Below, in pieces: positions 7,901 through 15,871 of a stretch of DNA of 28,780 bases. The stretch is from assembly GCA_036506795.1 (NCBI GenBank), contig DASXRC010000116.1, positions 1-28,780 on the forward strand. The letters are read 5' to 3'. Position numbers and translations under genes: made by a program. The first letter of the stretch is position 1. Every line of letters begins with the position of its first letter. The DNA comes from DASXRC01 sp036506795 (GTDB lineage: Bacteria > Actinomycetota > Actinomycetes > Mycobacteriales > Micromonosporaceae). The notes beneath the pieces were generated by a model that ran no database searches, was not told where the DNA came from, and saw only the letters and a list, made by a program, of their open reading frames with translations.

Positions 7901-8206
7901 CTCCTCATCCCGCCGATCCGCATCTACTGGAGCGTGGTGCTTCCCGCGCTGCGGCCGGCCGCCGCCGTGCTCGGGCTGCTCACGTTCATGGAGCAGTGGA
8001 ACAACTTCCTCTGGCCGTATGCGATCCTGACCCCGGAGAACCCGACCGTTCAGGTGTCGCTGGCCTGGCTCTCCTACGCGTACTACATCGACTACTCGTT
8101 GGTCTTCGCGGCCACCGCGGTCGCGACGGTGCCGCTGGTCGTCGTGTTCGTCCTGTTCGGCCGCCAGATCATCGGCGGCATCACGGAAGGCGCAGTCAAG
8201 GCGTGA
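7901..8206 (+). pseudogene. 5'-truncated ABC sugar permease (MalG type) remnant
   Basis: The original ATG (7896-7898, overlapping the previous stop) survives, but after a few bases the sequence jumps to the C-terminal third of a MalG-type permease in a different frame. That part reads IRIYWSVVLPALRPAAA, FMEQWNNFLWP and the final membrane helix, and ends GGITEGAVKA at 8206. An internal deletion of roughly 500-600 bases (estimated from family length) with loss of frame explains this. No functional product is expected from the original start. An internal GTG/ATG could only give a short membrane fragment. Confidence 0.75.
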
Positions 8207-9663
8207 TCATCCCGTTCCGTCCCGACACCCGCCCCGCGGTCGCGTCACATGCGGACGTGCCGTTCCCCCCGGACTTCCTGTGGGGCGCGGCGACCGCGGC
8301 GTACCAGATCGAGGGTGCCGCCGCGGAGGGCGGCCGCACCCCCTCGATCTGGGACACGTTCTGTCGGTTGCCGGGTCGCGTCGTCGGCGGCGACACCGGG
8401 GACGTCGCGTGCGACCACTACCACCGGTACCGGGACGACGTTCGGCTGATGGCGGAACTGGGGCTTCGGGCGTACCGGTTCTCGCTGTCCTGGCCGCGGG
8501 TCCAGCCGGCCGGCCGGGGTCCGGCCAACCAGGTTGGCCTCGACTTCTACCGGCGCCTCGCCGACGAGCTGCTGGACCAGGGCATCGAGCCGTGGGTGAC
8601 GCTGTACCACTGGGACCTGCCGCAGCCGCTGGAGGACGCCGGCGGCTGGCCGGCTCGCGAGACGGCCGACCGGTTCGCGGAGTACGCCGGGCTGGCGCAC
8701 GACGCGCTCGGCGACCGCATCCGGACGTGGACGACGCTGAACGAGCCGTGGTGCTCCGCCTTCCTCGGGTACGCCTCGGGGGAGCACGCGCCGGGCCGGC
8801 AGGACCCGCCGGCGTCCGTGCGGGCGGCGCACCACCTGATGCTCGGGCACGGCCTCGCCGTCGGCGCGCTGCGGGCGGCCCGCGCCGACACCCGGCTCGC
8901 GGTGACGCTAAACCTGTACGCCACGTCGCCCCACACGGCCTCGCCCGCCGATGCGGATGCCGTCCGGCGGATCGATGGACTCGCCAACCGGCTGTTCCTC
9001 GACCCGATCCGGCTCGGACGGTACCCCGCCGACGTCGTCGAGGACCTACGCCTGGTGACCGACTTCGGGCACGTCCGGGACGGAGACCTCGAGATCATCT
9101 CAACCCCGCTGGACGCGCTCGGCATCAACTACTACAGCCGGTACGTGGTCGCGGCACCGTTCGACGACGCGCAGCCCGAGAGGCGTCCGCCGTCGCCGTG
9201 GCCGGGGAGCGAGGATGTCCGGTTCGTCACCAGTGGCCGGCCGGTGACCGAGATGAACTGGGAGATCGACGCCCCGGGCCTCGTCGAGACGCTGCGTCGG
9301 GTGTACACCGAGTACCCGGAGCTGCCGCTGTACGTCACGGAGAACGGGGCCGCCTTCGCCGACGAGGTCGTCGACGGCCGAGTCGAGGATGCCGACCGGG
9401 TCGCGTATCTGGACGCGCACCTGCGGGCGTGCCGCGAGGCCATCGACTCCGGCGTACCGCTGAAGGGGTATTTTGCCTGGTCACTGCTGGATAACTTCGA
9501 GTGGGCGTGGGGGTACACCAAGCGGTTCGGGATCACCCACGTCGACTACGCGACGCAGGCGCGGATGCCGAAGCTGAGCGGCCGGTGGTACGCCGAGGTC
9601 ATCCAGCGAAACGGCCTGGTCGCACAATGGGGGCAACCCACGTCAGCGAGGGGTGGACGATGA
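8203..9663 (+). CDS. GH1 beta-glucosidase
   Basis: 486 residues, full length for GH1. Hydrolyses beta-glucosides such as cellobiose in the cytoplasm (no signal peptide seen). FLWGAATAAYQIEGA near the start is the GH1 N-terminal signature. The acid/base Glu is E181 in TLNEPW and the nucleophile is E380 in VTENG. The end WSLLDNFEWAWGYTKRFG is typical of the family. GTG 8203 overlaps the permease stop (GTGA), which is the only start consistent with the operon layout. It sat in a cebEFG-bglC-like arrangement, but the importer upstream is decayed, so the enzyme may now serve other uptake systems or be losing its role. Confidence 0.92.
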   Translation: MIIPFRPDTRPAVASHADVPFPPDFLWGAATAAYQIEGAAAEGGRTPSIWDTFCRLPGRVVGGDTGDVACDHYHRYRDDVRLMAELGLRAYRFSLSWPRVQPAGRGPANQVGLDFYRRLADELLDQGIEPWVTLYHWDLPQPLEDAGGWPARETADRFAEYAGLAHDALGDRIRTWTTLNEPWCSAFLGYASGEHAPGRQDPPASVRAAHHLMLGHGLAVGALRAARADTRLAVTLNLYATSPHTASPADADAVRRIDGLANRLFLDPIRLGRYPADVVEDLRLVTDFGHVRDGDLEIISTPLDALGINYYSRYVVAAPFDDAQPERRPPSPWPGSEDVRFVTSGRPVTEMNWEIDAPGLVETLRRVYTEYPELPLYVTENGAAFADEVVDGRVEDADRVAYLDAHLRACREAIDSGVPLKGYFAWSLLDNFEWAWGYTKRFGITHVDYATQARMPKLSGRWYAEVIQRNGLVAQWGQPTSARGGR

Positions 9664-10706
9664 CGACCCAGCGGGCGCGCTCGGCGGGCCGGCCGACCCT
9701 CGACGCCGTCGCCGCGCGGGCCGGGGTGGGCCGGGGGACCGTGTCCCGGGTCGTCAACGGCTCCCCACAGGTCAGCCCGGAGGCCCGGGAGGCGGTGCAG
9801 AAGGCGATCGGCGAGCTCGGCTACGTGCCGAACCGGGCGGCCCGCGCGCTGGTCACCCAGCGCACCGACTCCGTGGCGCTCGTGGTCTCCGAGTCCGAGG
9901 ACCGGTTCTTCGGGGAGCCGTTCTTCGCGCCGATCGTCCGTGGCATCAGCTCCGGTCTGCTGGACACCCCGCTGCAGCTGTGGCTGTCCTGGGCGGAGTC
10001 CCCGGCCGAGCGCGAGCGGGTCGAGCATCACCTGACCAACCAGCACGTCGACGGCGTACTGCTGATCTCGCTGCACGACGAGGACCCGCTGCCGACGTTG
10101 CTCGAGGAGCGGGGCCTGCCGACCGTGCTCGGCGGCCGACCGGCGCGCATGTTGCGGTCGGATGCGCGGCCGGCGTACTTCGTCGACGTGGACAACGCCG
10201 GCGGGGCCCGGCAGGCGGTCGAGCACCTCCTGTCCCGGGGCCGCACCGCGGTCGGGACGATCGCCGGCCCGCAGGACATGGGCGTGGGCGTCGCCCGGCT
10301 CACCGGGTACCGCGAGGCGATCGCGGGGAGCGGGCGGCGGGTTGACGAAGACCTCATCGCGTACGGCGACTTCAGCGAGGCCAGCGGCGCGACCGCCATG
10401 CACCGGCTGCTTAAGGAACGCCCGGACCTGGACGCGGTGTTCGTGGCGTCCGACCTGATGGCGGCCGGGGCACTGCGGGTGCTGCGCGAGCTGGGCCGGC
10501 GGGTGCCCGAGGACGTGGCCGTCGTCGGCTTCGAGGACGCGCCGGTCGCCCAGCAGACCGACCCGCCGTTGACCACCGTGCATCAGGACGTCGAGGAGAT
10601 GGGCCGGCAGATGGCGCTGCTGCTCGCCGCCCGCGTCCGCGGGGAGGCGCCGGACCAGCCGTACGTCCTGCTCGACACGTACCTCGTGGAGCGCCAGTCG
10701 GCGTAG
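9660..10706 (+). CDS. LacI-family transcriptional regulator
   Basis: 348 residues. The N-terminal helix-turn-helix PTLDAVAARAGVGRGTVSRVVNG (about residues 13-35) and hinge region LGYVPNRAARAL are followed by a periplasmic-binding-like sensor domain (from about residue 70 to the end). It starts at ATG 9660 with GGGGTGG upstream and overlaps the GH1 stop by 4 bases. It resembles CebR-type repressors of cello-oligosaccharide loci by context. No CebR-like operator is evident in the remaining upstream region, whose 5' part has been deleted, so its present target is unknown. Confidence 0.9.
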   Translation: MTTQRARSAGRPTLDAVAARAGVGRGTVSRVVNGSPQVSPEAREAVQKAIGELGYVPNRAARALVTQRTDSVALVVSESEDRFFGEPFFAPIVRGISSGLLDTPLQLWLSWAESPAERERVEHHLTNQHVDGVLLISLHDEDPLPTLLEERGLPTVLGGRPARMLRSDARPAYFVDVDNAGGARQAVEHLLSRGRTAVGTIAGPQDMGVGVARLTGYREAIAGSGRRVDEDLIAYGDFSEASGATAMHRLLKERPDLDAVFVASDLMAAGALRVLRELGRRVPEDVAVVGFEDAPVAQQTDPPLTTVHQDVEEMGRQMALLLAARVRGEAPDQPYVLLDTYLVERQSA

Positions 10707-10709
10707 CCG

Positions 10710-10746
10710 GCGCTCGCTCCGCTCGCGCGAGAGCGACAGCGGGCGC
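10710..10746. terminator. Bidirectional hairpin between convergent genes
   Basis: The outer arms GCGCTCGCT (10710-10718) and AGCGGGCGC (10738-10746) pair with one G-T wobble. The inner arms CGCTC (10720-10724) and GAGCG (10731-10735) extend the stem. It fills the whole space between the lacI stop and the stop of the acyl-CoA dehydrogenase gene on the other strand. No T-run is present, as is common for actinobacterial terminators. Confidence 0.6.
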
Positions 10747-11961
10747 TCAGGCGGTCCAGCGGCGAAGCTCGCGGCGGGCGAGCGAGGCGCGGTGCACCTC
10801 ATCCGGCCCGTCCGCCAGGCGCAGCGTACGGGCCTGCGCCCACAGCGCGGCGAGCGGGACGTCCTGGCTGACACCGGCCGCGCCGTACGCCTGGATCGCC
10901 TTGTCGAGCACCCATTCGGTCATGGACGGCGTGGCTATCTTGATGGCCTGTATCTCGGTGTGCGCGCCCTTGTTGCCGACGGTGTCCATCAGCCACGCGG
11001 TCTTGAGCACCAGCAGCCGCGCCTGCTCGATGCGCACCCGGGACTCCGCGATCCACTCCCGCACCACTCCCTGGTCCGCGAGCGGCTTGCCGAACGCGAT
11101 CCGGTCGTTCACCCGCCGGCACATGAGCTCCAAGGCTCGCTCGGCCATGCCGATCAGGCGCATGCAGTGGTGGATACGGCCCGGACCCAGCCGCGCCTGG
11201 GCGATCGCGAACCCGTCGCCCTCGCCGGCGATGATGTTCTCCGCCGGTACGCGTACGTCCGTGAAGCTGATCTCGGCGTGCCCACCGTGCGGCCCGTCGG
11301 TGTAGCCGAACACCGTCATTCCACGATGGACGGTGACGCCAAGGGTGTCCCGCGGAACGAGGATCATGCTCTGTTGCCGGTGCCGTTCGGCGGACGGGTC
11401 CGTCTTGCCCATCACGATGAAGATCTGACAGCGCGGGTCCATGGCGCCGGACGACCACCACTTACGGCCGTTGACGACGTACGACTCGCCATCGCGCTCG
11501 ATGCGGGTGGAGATGTTCGTCGCGTCCGACGAGGCGACGTCCGGCTCCGTCATGCAGAACGCAGAGCGGATCTCGCCATCCAGCAGCGGCTTGAGCCAGC
11601 GGTCCCGCTGCGGCGCCGAGCCGAACTCGGCCAGCACCTCCATGTTGCCCGTGTCCGGCGCGCTGCAGTTGAGGGCCTCCGGCGCCAGATGCGGACTGTG
11701 GCCGGTGAGCTCAGCCAGGGGCGCGTAATGCAGGTTCGTCAGGCCGGCGCCGTACTCGGGGTGAGGCAGGAACAGGTTCCACAGGCCCCGCCGGCGGGCC
11801 TCCTCCTTCAGCTCCTCGATGACGGGCGGTCGCGTCCAGGGGTCGGTGGCCGCGGCGACCTGGGCGGCGTACACCGGCTCCGCCGGAAACACCACCTCGA
11901 CGAGGAAGTCGTTGAGCCGGTCAAAGAGCTCCTGGGTGCGCTCGTCGAAGCCGAAGTCCAT
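10747..11961 (-). CDS. Acyl-CoA dehydrogenase, ACAD10/11- or LvaC-like
   Basis: 404 residues, a flavin-dependent acyl-CoA dehydrogenase fold. Landmarks are FCMTEPDVASSDATNI (flavin/substrate region), YVVNGRKWWSSGAMDPRC, the RIAFGKPLADQGVV helix, and YGAAGVSQDVPLA near the C-terminus. The start ATG 11961 shares one base with the stop of the phosphotransferase gene (TGATG), with GGGAGG upstream. Pairing with an APH-type kinase is the hallmark of LvaA-LvaC (levulinate/4-hydroxy acid use) and of human ACAD10/11, where both domains are fused. By analogy it would remove the 4-phosphate from a 4-phosphoacyl-CoA to give an enoyl-CoA. The substrate is not shown by the sequence. Confidence 0.85.
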   Translation of the reverse strand: MDFGFDERTQELFDRLNDFLVEVVFPAEPVYAAQVAAATDPWTRPPVIEELKEEARRRGLWNLFLPHPEYGAGLTNLHYAPLAELTGHSPHLAPEALNCSAPDTGNMEVLAEFGSAPQRDRWLKPLLDGEIRSAFCMTEPDVASSDATNISTRIERDGESYVVNGRKWWSSGAMDPRCQIFIVMGKTDPSAERHRQQSMILVPRDTLGVTVHRGMTVFGYTDGPHGGHAEISFTDVRVPAENIIAGEGDGFAIAQARLGPGRIHHCMRLIGMAERALELMCRRVNDRIAFGKPLADQGVVREWIAESRVRIEQARLLVLKTAWLMDTVGNKGAHTEIQAIKIATPSMTEWVLDKAIQAYGAAGVSQDVPLAALWAQARTLRLADGPDEVHRASLARRELRRWTA

Positions 11962-13031
11962 CAAACCTCCCGAAGAACCCGCAGTCCGTGCTCGACCAGG
12001 GGGGCGACCATTTCGCCCATCCGGTCGAAGCCCTCGCCGACCGTCTGCCCGAGCGTGTAGCGGTAGAAGATGCCCTCGCAGATGACCGCAAGCTTGAAGC
12101 AGCCGAGCGCCACGTGCCAGTCGAGCGGCCCGATGTCGACCGGGCTCTTCGCGGCGTACCGCGTGATCAGGGCTTGCCGGGACGGGAAGCCGGCCGCCGG
12201 CCCGAGCCCGTCCGCGACCGGGTTGCCGGCGCCGTCCCCGAGCACGTGCCAGTACGTCATCAGCAGGCCGAGGTCGGCGAGCGGGTCGCCGAGCGTGGCC
12301 ATCTCCCAGTCGAGCACCGCGGTGATGGTCATCGTCGCCGGGTCGGCGAGCAGGTTGTCGAGGCGGTAGTCGCCGTGCACGATCCGCCCGGCCACCGGAG
12401 AGCCAGCGGCGGAGGCCGCGTCGCTCGCCGGGACGGTGGCCGCGAGCCGGTCGCGAAGCTCGTCGATGCCCGGCAGGGGCCGGCTCCGGGACCGCTCGAG
12501 CTGGCCGGCCCACCGGCGTACCTGGCGCGTCAGGTAGCCCTCGGGGTGCCCAAAGTCGGCAAGCCCGACGGCGACCGGGTCGACGCTGTGCAGCGCGGCG
12601 AGGGTGTCCATCATGGCGTACGCGAGGCGTTGCCGCTGCTCGTCGGTGAGCCGATCCGTCTGCGAGCGGCTGCGGAAGATGACGCCCGGCGCGCGCGTCA
12701 TGAGGTAGAACGGCGCGCCGATGGCGTCCGGATCCGGGCAGTGCAACAGTGCCCCGGGGACGGGCACGGCCGTCGCGGCGAGCGCGGAGATGACCCTGAA
12801 CTCCCGTCCCATGTCGTGCGCGGTAGCCAGCACGTGACCGAGCGGCGGGCGGCGTAGGACGTACTCCAGCGCACCGCTGCGGACGAGGTAGGTCAGGTTC
12901 GAGCGGCCGCCGGCGATGAGCGAGGCCTCGATGGGCCCATCCAACAGGCCGGGCCGGTGCGCGGCGAGGTACGCGGCCAGCCGGTCGACGTCCAGCCCGG
13001 CGGGCGCCGTCGTCTGCCCGGACACGGTCAT
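11961..13031 (-). CDS. APH-family phosphotransferase, LvaA/ACAD10-11 kinase-domain-like
   Basis: 356 residues of the aminoglycoside-phosphotransferase fold. It has an N-lobe GGRSNLTYLV and VLRRPPLG, the catalytic loop IVHGDYRLDNLL, and the metal-binding AVLDWEMATLGDP. It most likely phosphorylates a hydroxyacyl-CoA rather than an antibiotic, because it forms a tight pair with the acyl-CoA dehydrogenase. ATG 13031 (MTVSGQTT) is preferred over the longer in-frame start at 13148, because a promoter (-35 TTGACA, -10 TGGACT) lies immediately upstream. The extension is Arg-rich and unlike the family. No small LvaB-like partner is visible. Confidence 0.85.
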   Translation of the reverse strand: MTVSGQTTAPAGLDVDRLAAYLAAHRPGLLDGPIEASLIAGGRSNLTYLVRSGALEYVLRRPPLGHVLATAHDMGREFRVISALAATAVPVPGALLHCPDPDAIGAPFYLMTRAPGVIFRSRSQTDRLTDEQRQRLAYAMMDTLAALHSVDPVAVGLADFGHPEGYLTRQVRRWAGQLERSRSRPLPGIDELRDRLAATVPASDAASAAGSPVAGRIVHGDYRLDNLLADPATMTITAVLDWEMATLGDPLADLGLLMTYWHVLGDGAGNPVADGLGPAAGFPSRQALITRYAAKSPVDIGPLDWHVALGCFKLAVICEGIFYRYTLGQTVGEGFDRMGEMVAPLVEHGLRVLREV

Positions 13032-13037
13032 TCGATC

Positions 13038-13066
13038 AGTCCAGGGCAGGGCGACCGGCCTGTCAA
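13038..13066 (-). promoter_or_regulatory. Promoter of the phosphotransferase-dehydrogenase pair
   Basis: On the minus strand, TTGACA (13061-13066) and TGGACT (13038-13043) are separated by 17 bases. The -10 ends 6 nt before the ATG at 13031, so the mRNA is probably leaderless. The rest of the 171-base gap up to 13202 shows nothing else clear. Confidence 0.5.
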
Positions 13067-13202
13067 GGTGGGCGTTGTCGCGGCCGCGCATCGCGCTGCG
13101 GTCCTCGACGGACACAGCGCCGCAACCGCCACGAAACGCCGCGGGCACGCTGGTCAGGCCGTTGCCCGGGCGGGAGGTGACCCCGTCGGTTCCGGCCGGG
13201 CG

Positions 13203-14756
13203 TCAGGTCGCCGGGTAGCTCGCGTAGTCGGGGAAGTTGCCGTAGAGGCGCTCGCCCGGCGGGCCGAGGGTCACGGCCTGCACCAGCAGGTCGCCGCCGA
13301 CGAACGCGCCCTTCCACGAGGCGCCCCGGCCGCCGAACGGCTCGTCGCGGTCGCCGCGTGACCGCGGCCGGTTGATGCCCACCTTGAACGCGCGCAGGTC
13401 GACCGCGAGTTTCGCCGCCAACTCCTCGTCGTCGCAGGCCAGGCTCGCGACGAGCGACCCGTTCGAGGCGTTCATCGCGGCGAGCAGCTCGTCCGTCGTG
13501 TCCACCACGACGATCGTGTCGACGGGGCCGAACGGCTCCGCGTGCATCAGCCGGGACCGGCCGGGCGGGGCGAGCAGCACCGACGGCGCCACGTACGCCG
13601 AGGTGTCCTGCCCGGGCAGGAACGCGCCGCCGTCGACGCGCCCGCGGTAGAGCGGGACCGCGCCGCCGCGCACCGCCTCGTCCACCGTGCGACGCAGCTC
13701 CTCGGCCTTGGCCGCACTGATCAGCGGGCCGAAGTCCAGCTCCGGCAGCGGGTCTCCGGCCCGCCACCCGCCGTCGACGGCCAGCGGGTGCCCGAACCGC
13801 ACCGAGCGAACCACCGGAAGGTACGCCTCGAGGAACGCGTCGACCAGCTCCCGCTGGACCACGAACCGGGGGTACGCCGTGCAGCGCTGCTTGCCGTATT
13901 CGAAGCCCTTCCGGAGGTGGGCGGCCAGCGAGTCCCAGTGGGAGAAGCCCCAGACGCCCCACGCGTTCAGCCCCTCCTGTTCGATCATGTGACGCTTCTC
14001 GGTGTCGAGCAGCGCGGCGGCGACCTTTCCACCGTTGGAGCGGCCGCCGACGAACGCCACGGCGCCGATTTCCGGCGCGCGTACCAGCACCTCGGAGAGC
14101 TCGTCGCCGCCGCCGGAGACCAGGGTGGCCGGCAGGCCCGCACGGCGCATGAGTGCGTGCGCGACGGTCAGGCACACGGCGCCACCCTGGGACGGCGTCT
14201 TGGCGATGACGGCGTTGCCGGCCAGCAGCTGGACCAGCTCCGCGTGGACCAGCACGCTCATCGGGTAGTTCCAGCTCGCGATGTTACTGACCGGGCCGGG
14301 CAGCGGCTGGCGACCAGCGGCGAGCATCCGGTCGATCTCGCCGGCGTACCACCTCGCGCCGTCGAGCGCCCGGTCCACGTCCGCGCACGCCAGGCGCCAC
14401 GGCTTGCCGATCTCCCAGACGAGCAGCAGCGCCAGCAGGTCGCGGTGCGCGGTCATCGCGTCCAGCGCGGCGGTCACCCGGGCCCGGCGCTCGGCCAGCG
14501 GCGTCTCCGCCCACGCTCGGTGCTCGGCGGCCGCGAACGCGACGGCCGCCCGAGCGGGCTCGGCGTCGACGCGCCGCATGAACGCCAGGGTCGTGTTGTC
14601 GACAGGGGTAGGCAGCGGGCTCGGCGTGCCGACCGGCCGCCAGCCGCCCTCGACGAGGTTCCGCAGGGCGTCGTCGTCGAAGGCCTCGGGAACGGTGGCG
14701 GTGGCGCGGGCGAGCACGGTCGCCCAGTCAGTGCCGTCGGCCAGGCGCAGGGTCAT
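13203..14756 (-). CDS. Aldehyde dehydrogenase family protein
   Basis: 517 residues of the NAD(P)-dependent aldehyde dehydrogenase superfamily. The cofactor region is IASWNYPMSVLVHAEL with a conserved Lys in AKTPSQGG. FVGGRSNGG replaces the common FTGS loop. The catalytic Cys lies in GKQRCTAYPRF and the general-base Glu in IEQEGLNAWG. MHAEPFGPVDTIVV and FGGRGASWKG are late motifs. All key residues are present, but the sequence is divergent, so the substrate cannot be told. ATG 14756 follows GAGGGAG at good spacing. It lies between the sugar operon (125-base gap) and the kinase/dehydrogenase pair (171-base gap), so it may be its own unit. Confidence 0.85.
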   Translation of the reverse strand: MTLRLADGTDWATVLARATATVPEAFDDDALRNLVEGGWRPVGTPSPLPTPVDNTTLAFMRRVDAEPARAAVAFAAAEHRAWAETPLAERRARVTAALDAMTAHRDLLALLLVWEIGKPWRLACADVDRALDGARWYAGEIDRMLAAGRQPLPGPVSNIASWNYPMSVLVHAELVQLLAGNAVIAKTPSQGGAVCLTVAHALMRRAGLPATLVSGGGDELSEVLVRAPEIGAVAFVGGRSNGGKVAAALLDTEKRHMIEQEGLNAWGVWGFSHWDSLAAHLRKGFEYGKQRCTAYPRFVVQRELVDAFLEAYLPVVRSVRFGHPLAVDGGWRAGDPLPELDFGPLISAAKAEELRRTVDEAVRGGAVPLYRGRVDGGAFLPGQDTSAYVAPSVLLAPPGRSRLMHAEPFGPVDTIVVVDTTDELLAAMNASNGSLVASLACDDEELAAKLAVDLRAFKVGINRPRSRGDRDEPFGGRGASWKGAFVGGDLLVQAVTLGPPGERLYGNFPDYASYPAT

Positions 14757-14881
14757 CGCGACTCCCTCGGGTCGGTTGGCCGGAGGTCGGGGTGCGACGA
14801 CGGCGCTGTCGGTGTAGCCGTACTCTGCCCGGTGCGTGGGAGGGCGTTCAACCGTACGCCCGTATCCCGGAACAGACGTGA

Positions 14882-15871
14882 TCAGCGGCACACGGTGGCC
14901 AGCGAGGCCCGAAGGGTCGCACCCGCCTCCGGCGGCGCGCCCAGCGCGTCGAGCGTCAGCAGTGCCGCGCCGGCCACCGCCGGCTCGGTCAGCACGCCGA
15001 TCGAAGCCTGTGGCGAACGGGCGCGGATACCGGCGACGACCGCGTCGTTGAGCTGTGGATGGCGGGCGGCGAGCACGCCGCCGCCCAGCACGACCGCGTA
15101 CGCCACGTCGAGCAGGTCGAGCCGGCCGGCCGCGACGGTGACCAGGCGCACGATCTCGTCGGCCTGCCGGGCGACCACCCGCCCGGCCACCGGATCGCCC
15201 GTCGCCGCCACCAGGAACAGCACCGGGCTCAGCTGGTCCACACTCTCCCAAGGAATCTCTCCGAGGTGCAGCCCGACGGCCACATCCTCCACCGTGGAGC
15301 GTCCAAAGTGGTCGAGGACGGCGCGCGTGAGCGCCGTGGCGGGTCCCCGCCCGTCCTCGCCGCGGGCCGCGTGCCACAGTGCGAGTGAGGCGAGGTGCTG
15401 CCCTCCTCCCCAGTCACCGGTGATCTGGCCGAGGGCGGGAAAACGTGCCGTGCGCCCGTCGCGGCTCCGGCCCGCGCAGTTGATCCCGGCCCCGCAGACG
15501 ACCGCGACCGCGTCCGGGTTGTCGGTGCCCGCCCGCAGGATCGCGAACGTGTCATTGTCGGCGACGTGCTCGCGCGCCCAGCCAGTCTCGGCGATGGCCT
15601 TGCTGAGCGTGTCGACCTCGATGGGCAGGTCCAGTCCCGCCAGGTACACCGCCGCGCGTTCGACGACGCGGCCGTCCGGTAGGCTGGCGGCCGCGCGGGC
15701 GTCGGCGATGAGTGATCCGATCACGTCGATAGCGGCCGGCACGCCGAGGTTTTGCGGTGAGGAGCCGGGGCCGCGCCGGTACGCCAGCACCTCCCCGGCC
15801 GAGGTGCCGAGCACGACGTCGGTCTTCGAGTTGCCGCCGTCCACGGCCACGAACAGGGCCGGCTCGCTCAT
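14882..15871 (-). CDS. BadF/BadG-type ATPase, N-acetylglucosamine-kinase-like sugar kinase
   Basis: 329 residues, ASKHA kinase fold. The phosphate-1 motif VAVDGGNSKTD is at residues 9-19, VVCGAGINCAGR and GDWGGGQHLA form the core, and AVVLGGGVLA is the adenosine motif. It is close to the N-acetylglucosamine kinase/BadF family and would phosphorylate a sugar with ATP in the cytoplasm. Last gene of the six-gene ROK operon, it overlaps the GH4 gene by 4 bases (ATGA). Its likely job is to phosphorylate either the imported sugar before GH4 cleavage or the freed monosaccharide afterwards. The sequence alone does not decide. Confidence 0.85.
   Translation of the reverse strand: MSEPALFVAVDGGNSKTDVVLGTSAGEVLAYRRGPGSSPQNLGVPAAIDVIGSLIADARAAASLPDGRVVERAAVYLAGLDLPIEVDTLSKAIAETGWAREHVADNDTFAILRAGTDNPDAVAVVCGAGINCAGRSRDGRTARFPALGQITGDWGGGQHLASLALWHAARGEDGRGPATALTRAVLDHFGRSTVEDVAVGLHLGEIPWESVDQLSPVLFLVAATGDPVAGRVVARQADEIVRLVTVAAGRLDLLDVAYAVVLGGGVLAARHPQLNDAVVAGIRARSPQASIGVLTEPAVAGAALLTLDALGAPPEAGATLRASLATVCR

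Noticed and set aside
11961..13031. Antibiotic resistance phosphotransferase
   Set aside because: The APH fold alone might suggest it, but the overlap with an acyl-CoA dehydrogenase points to acyl metabolism.
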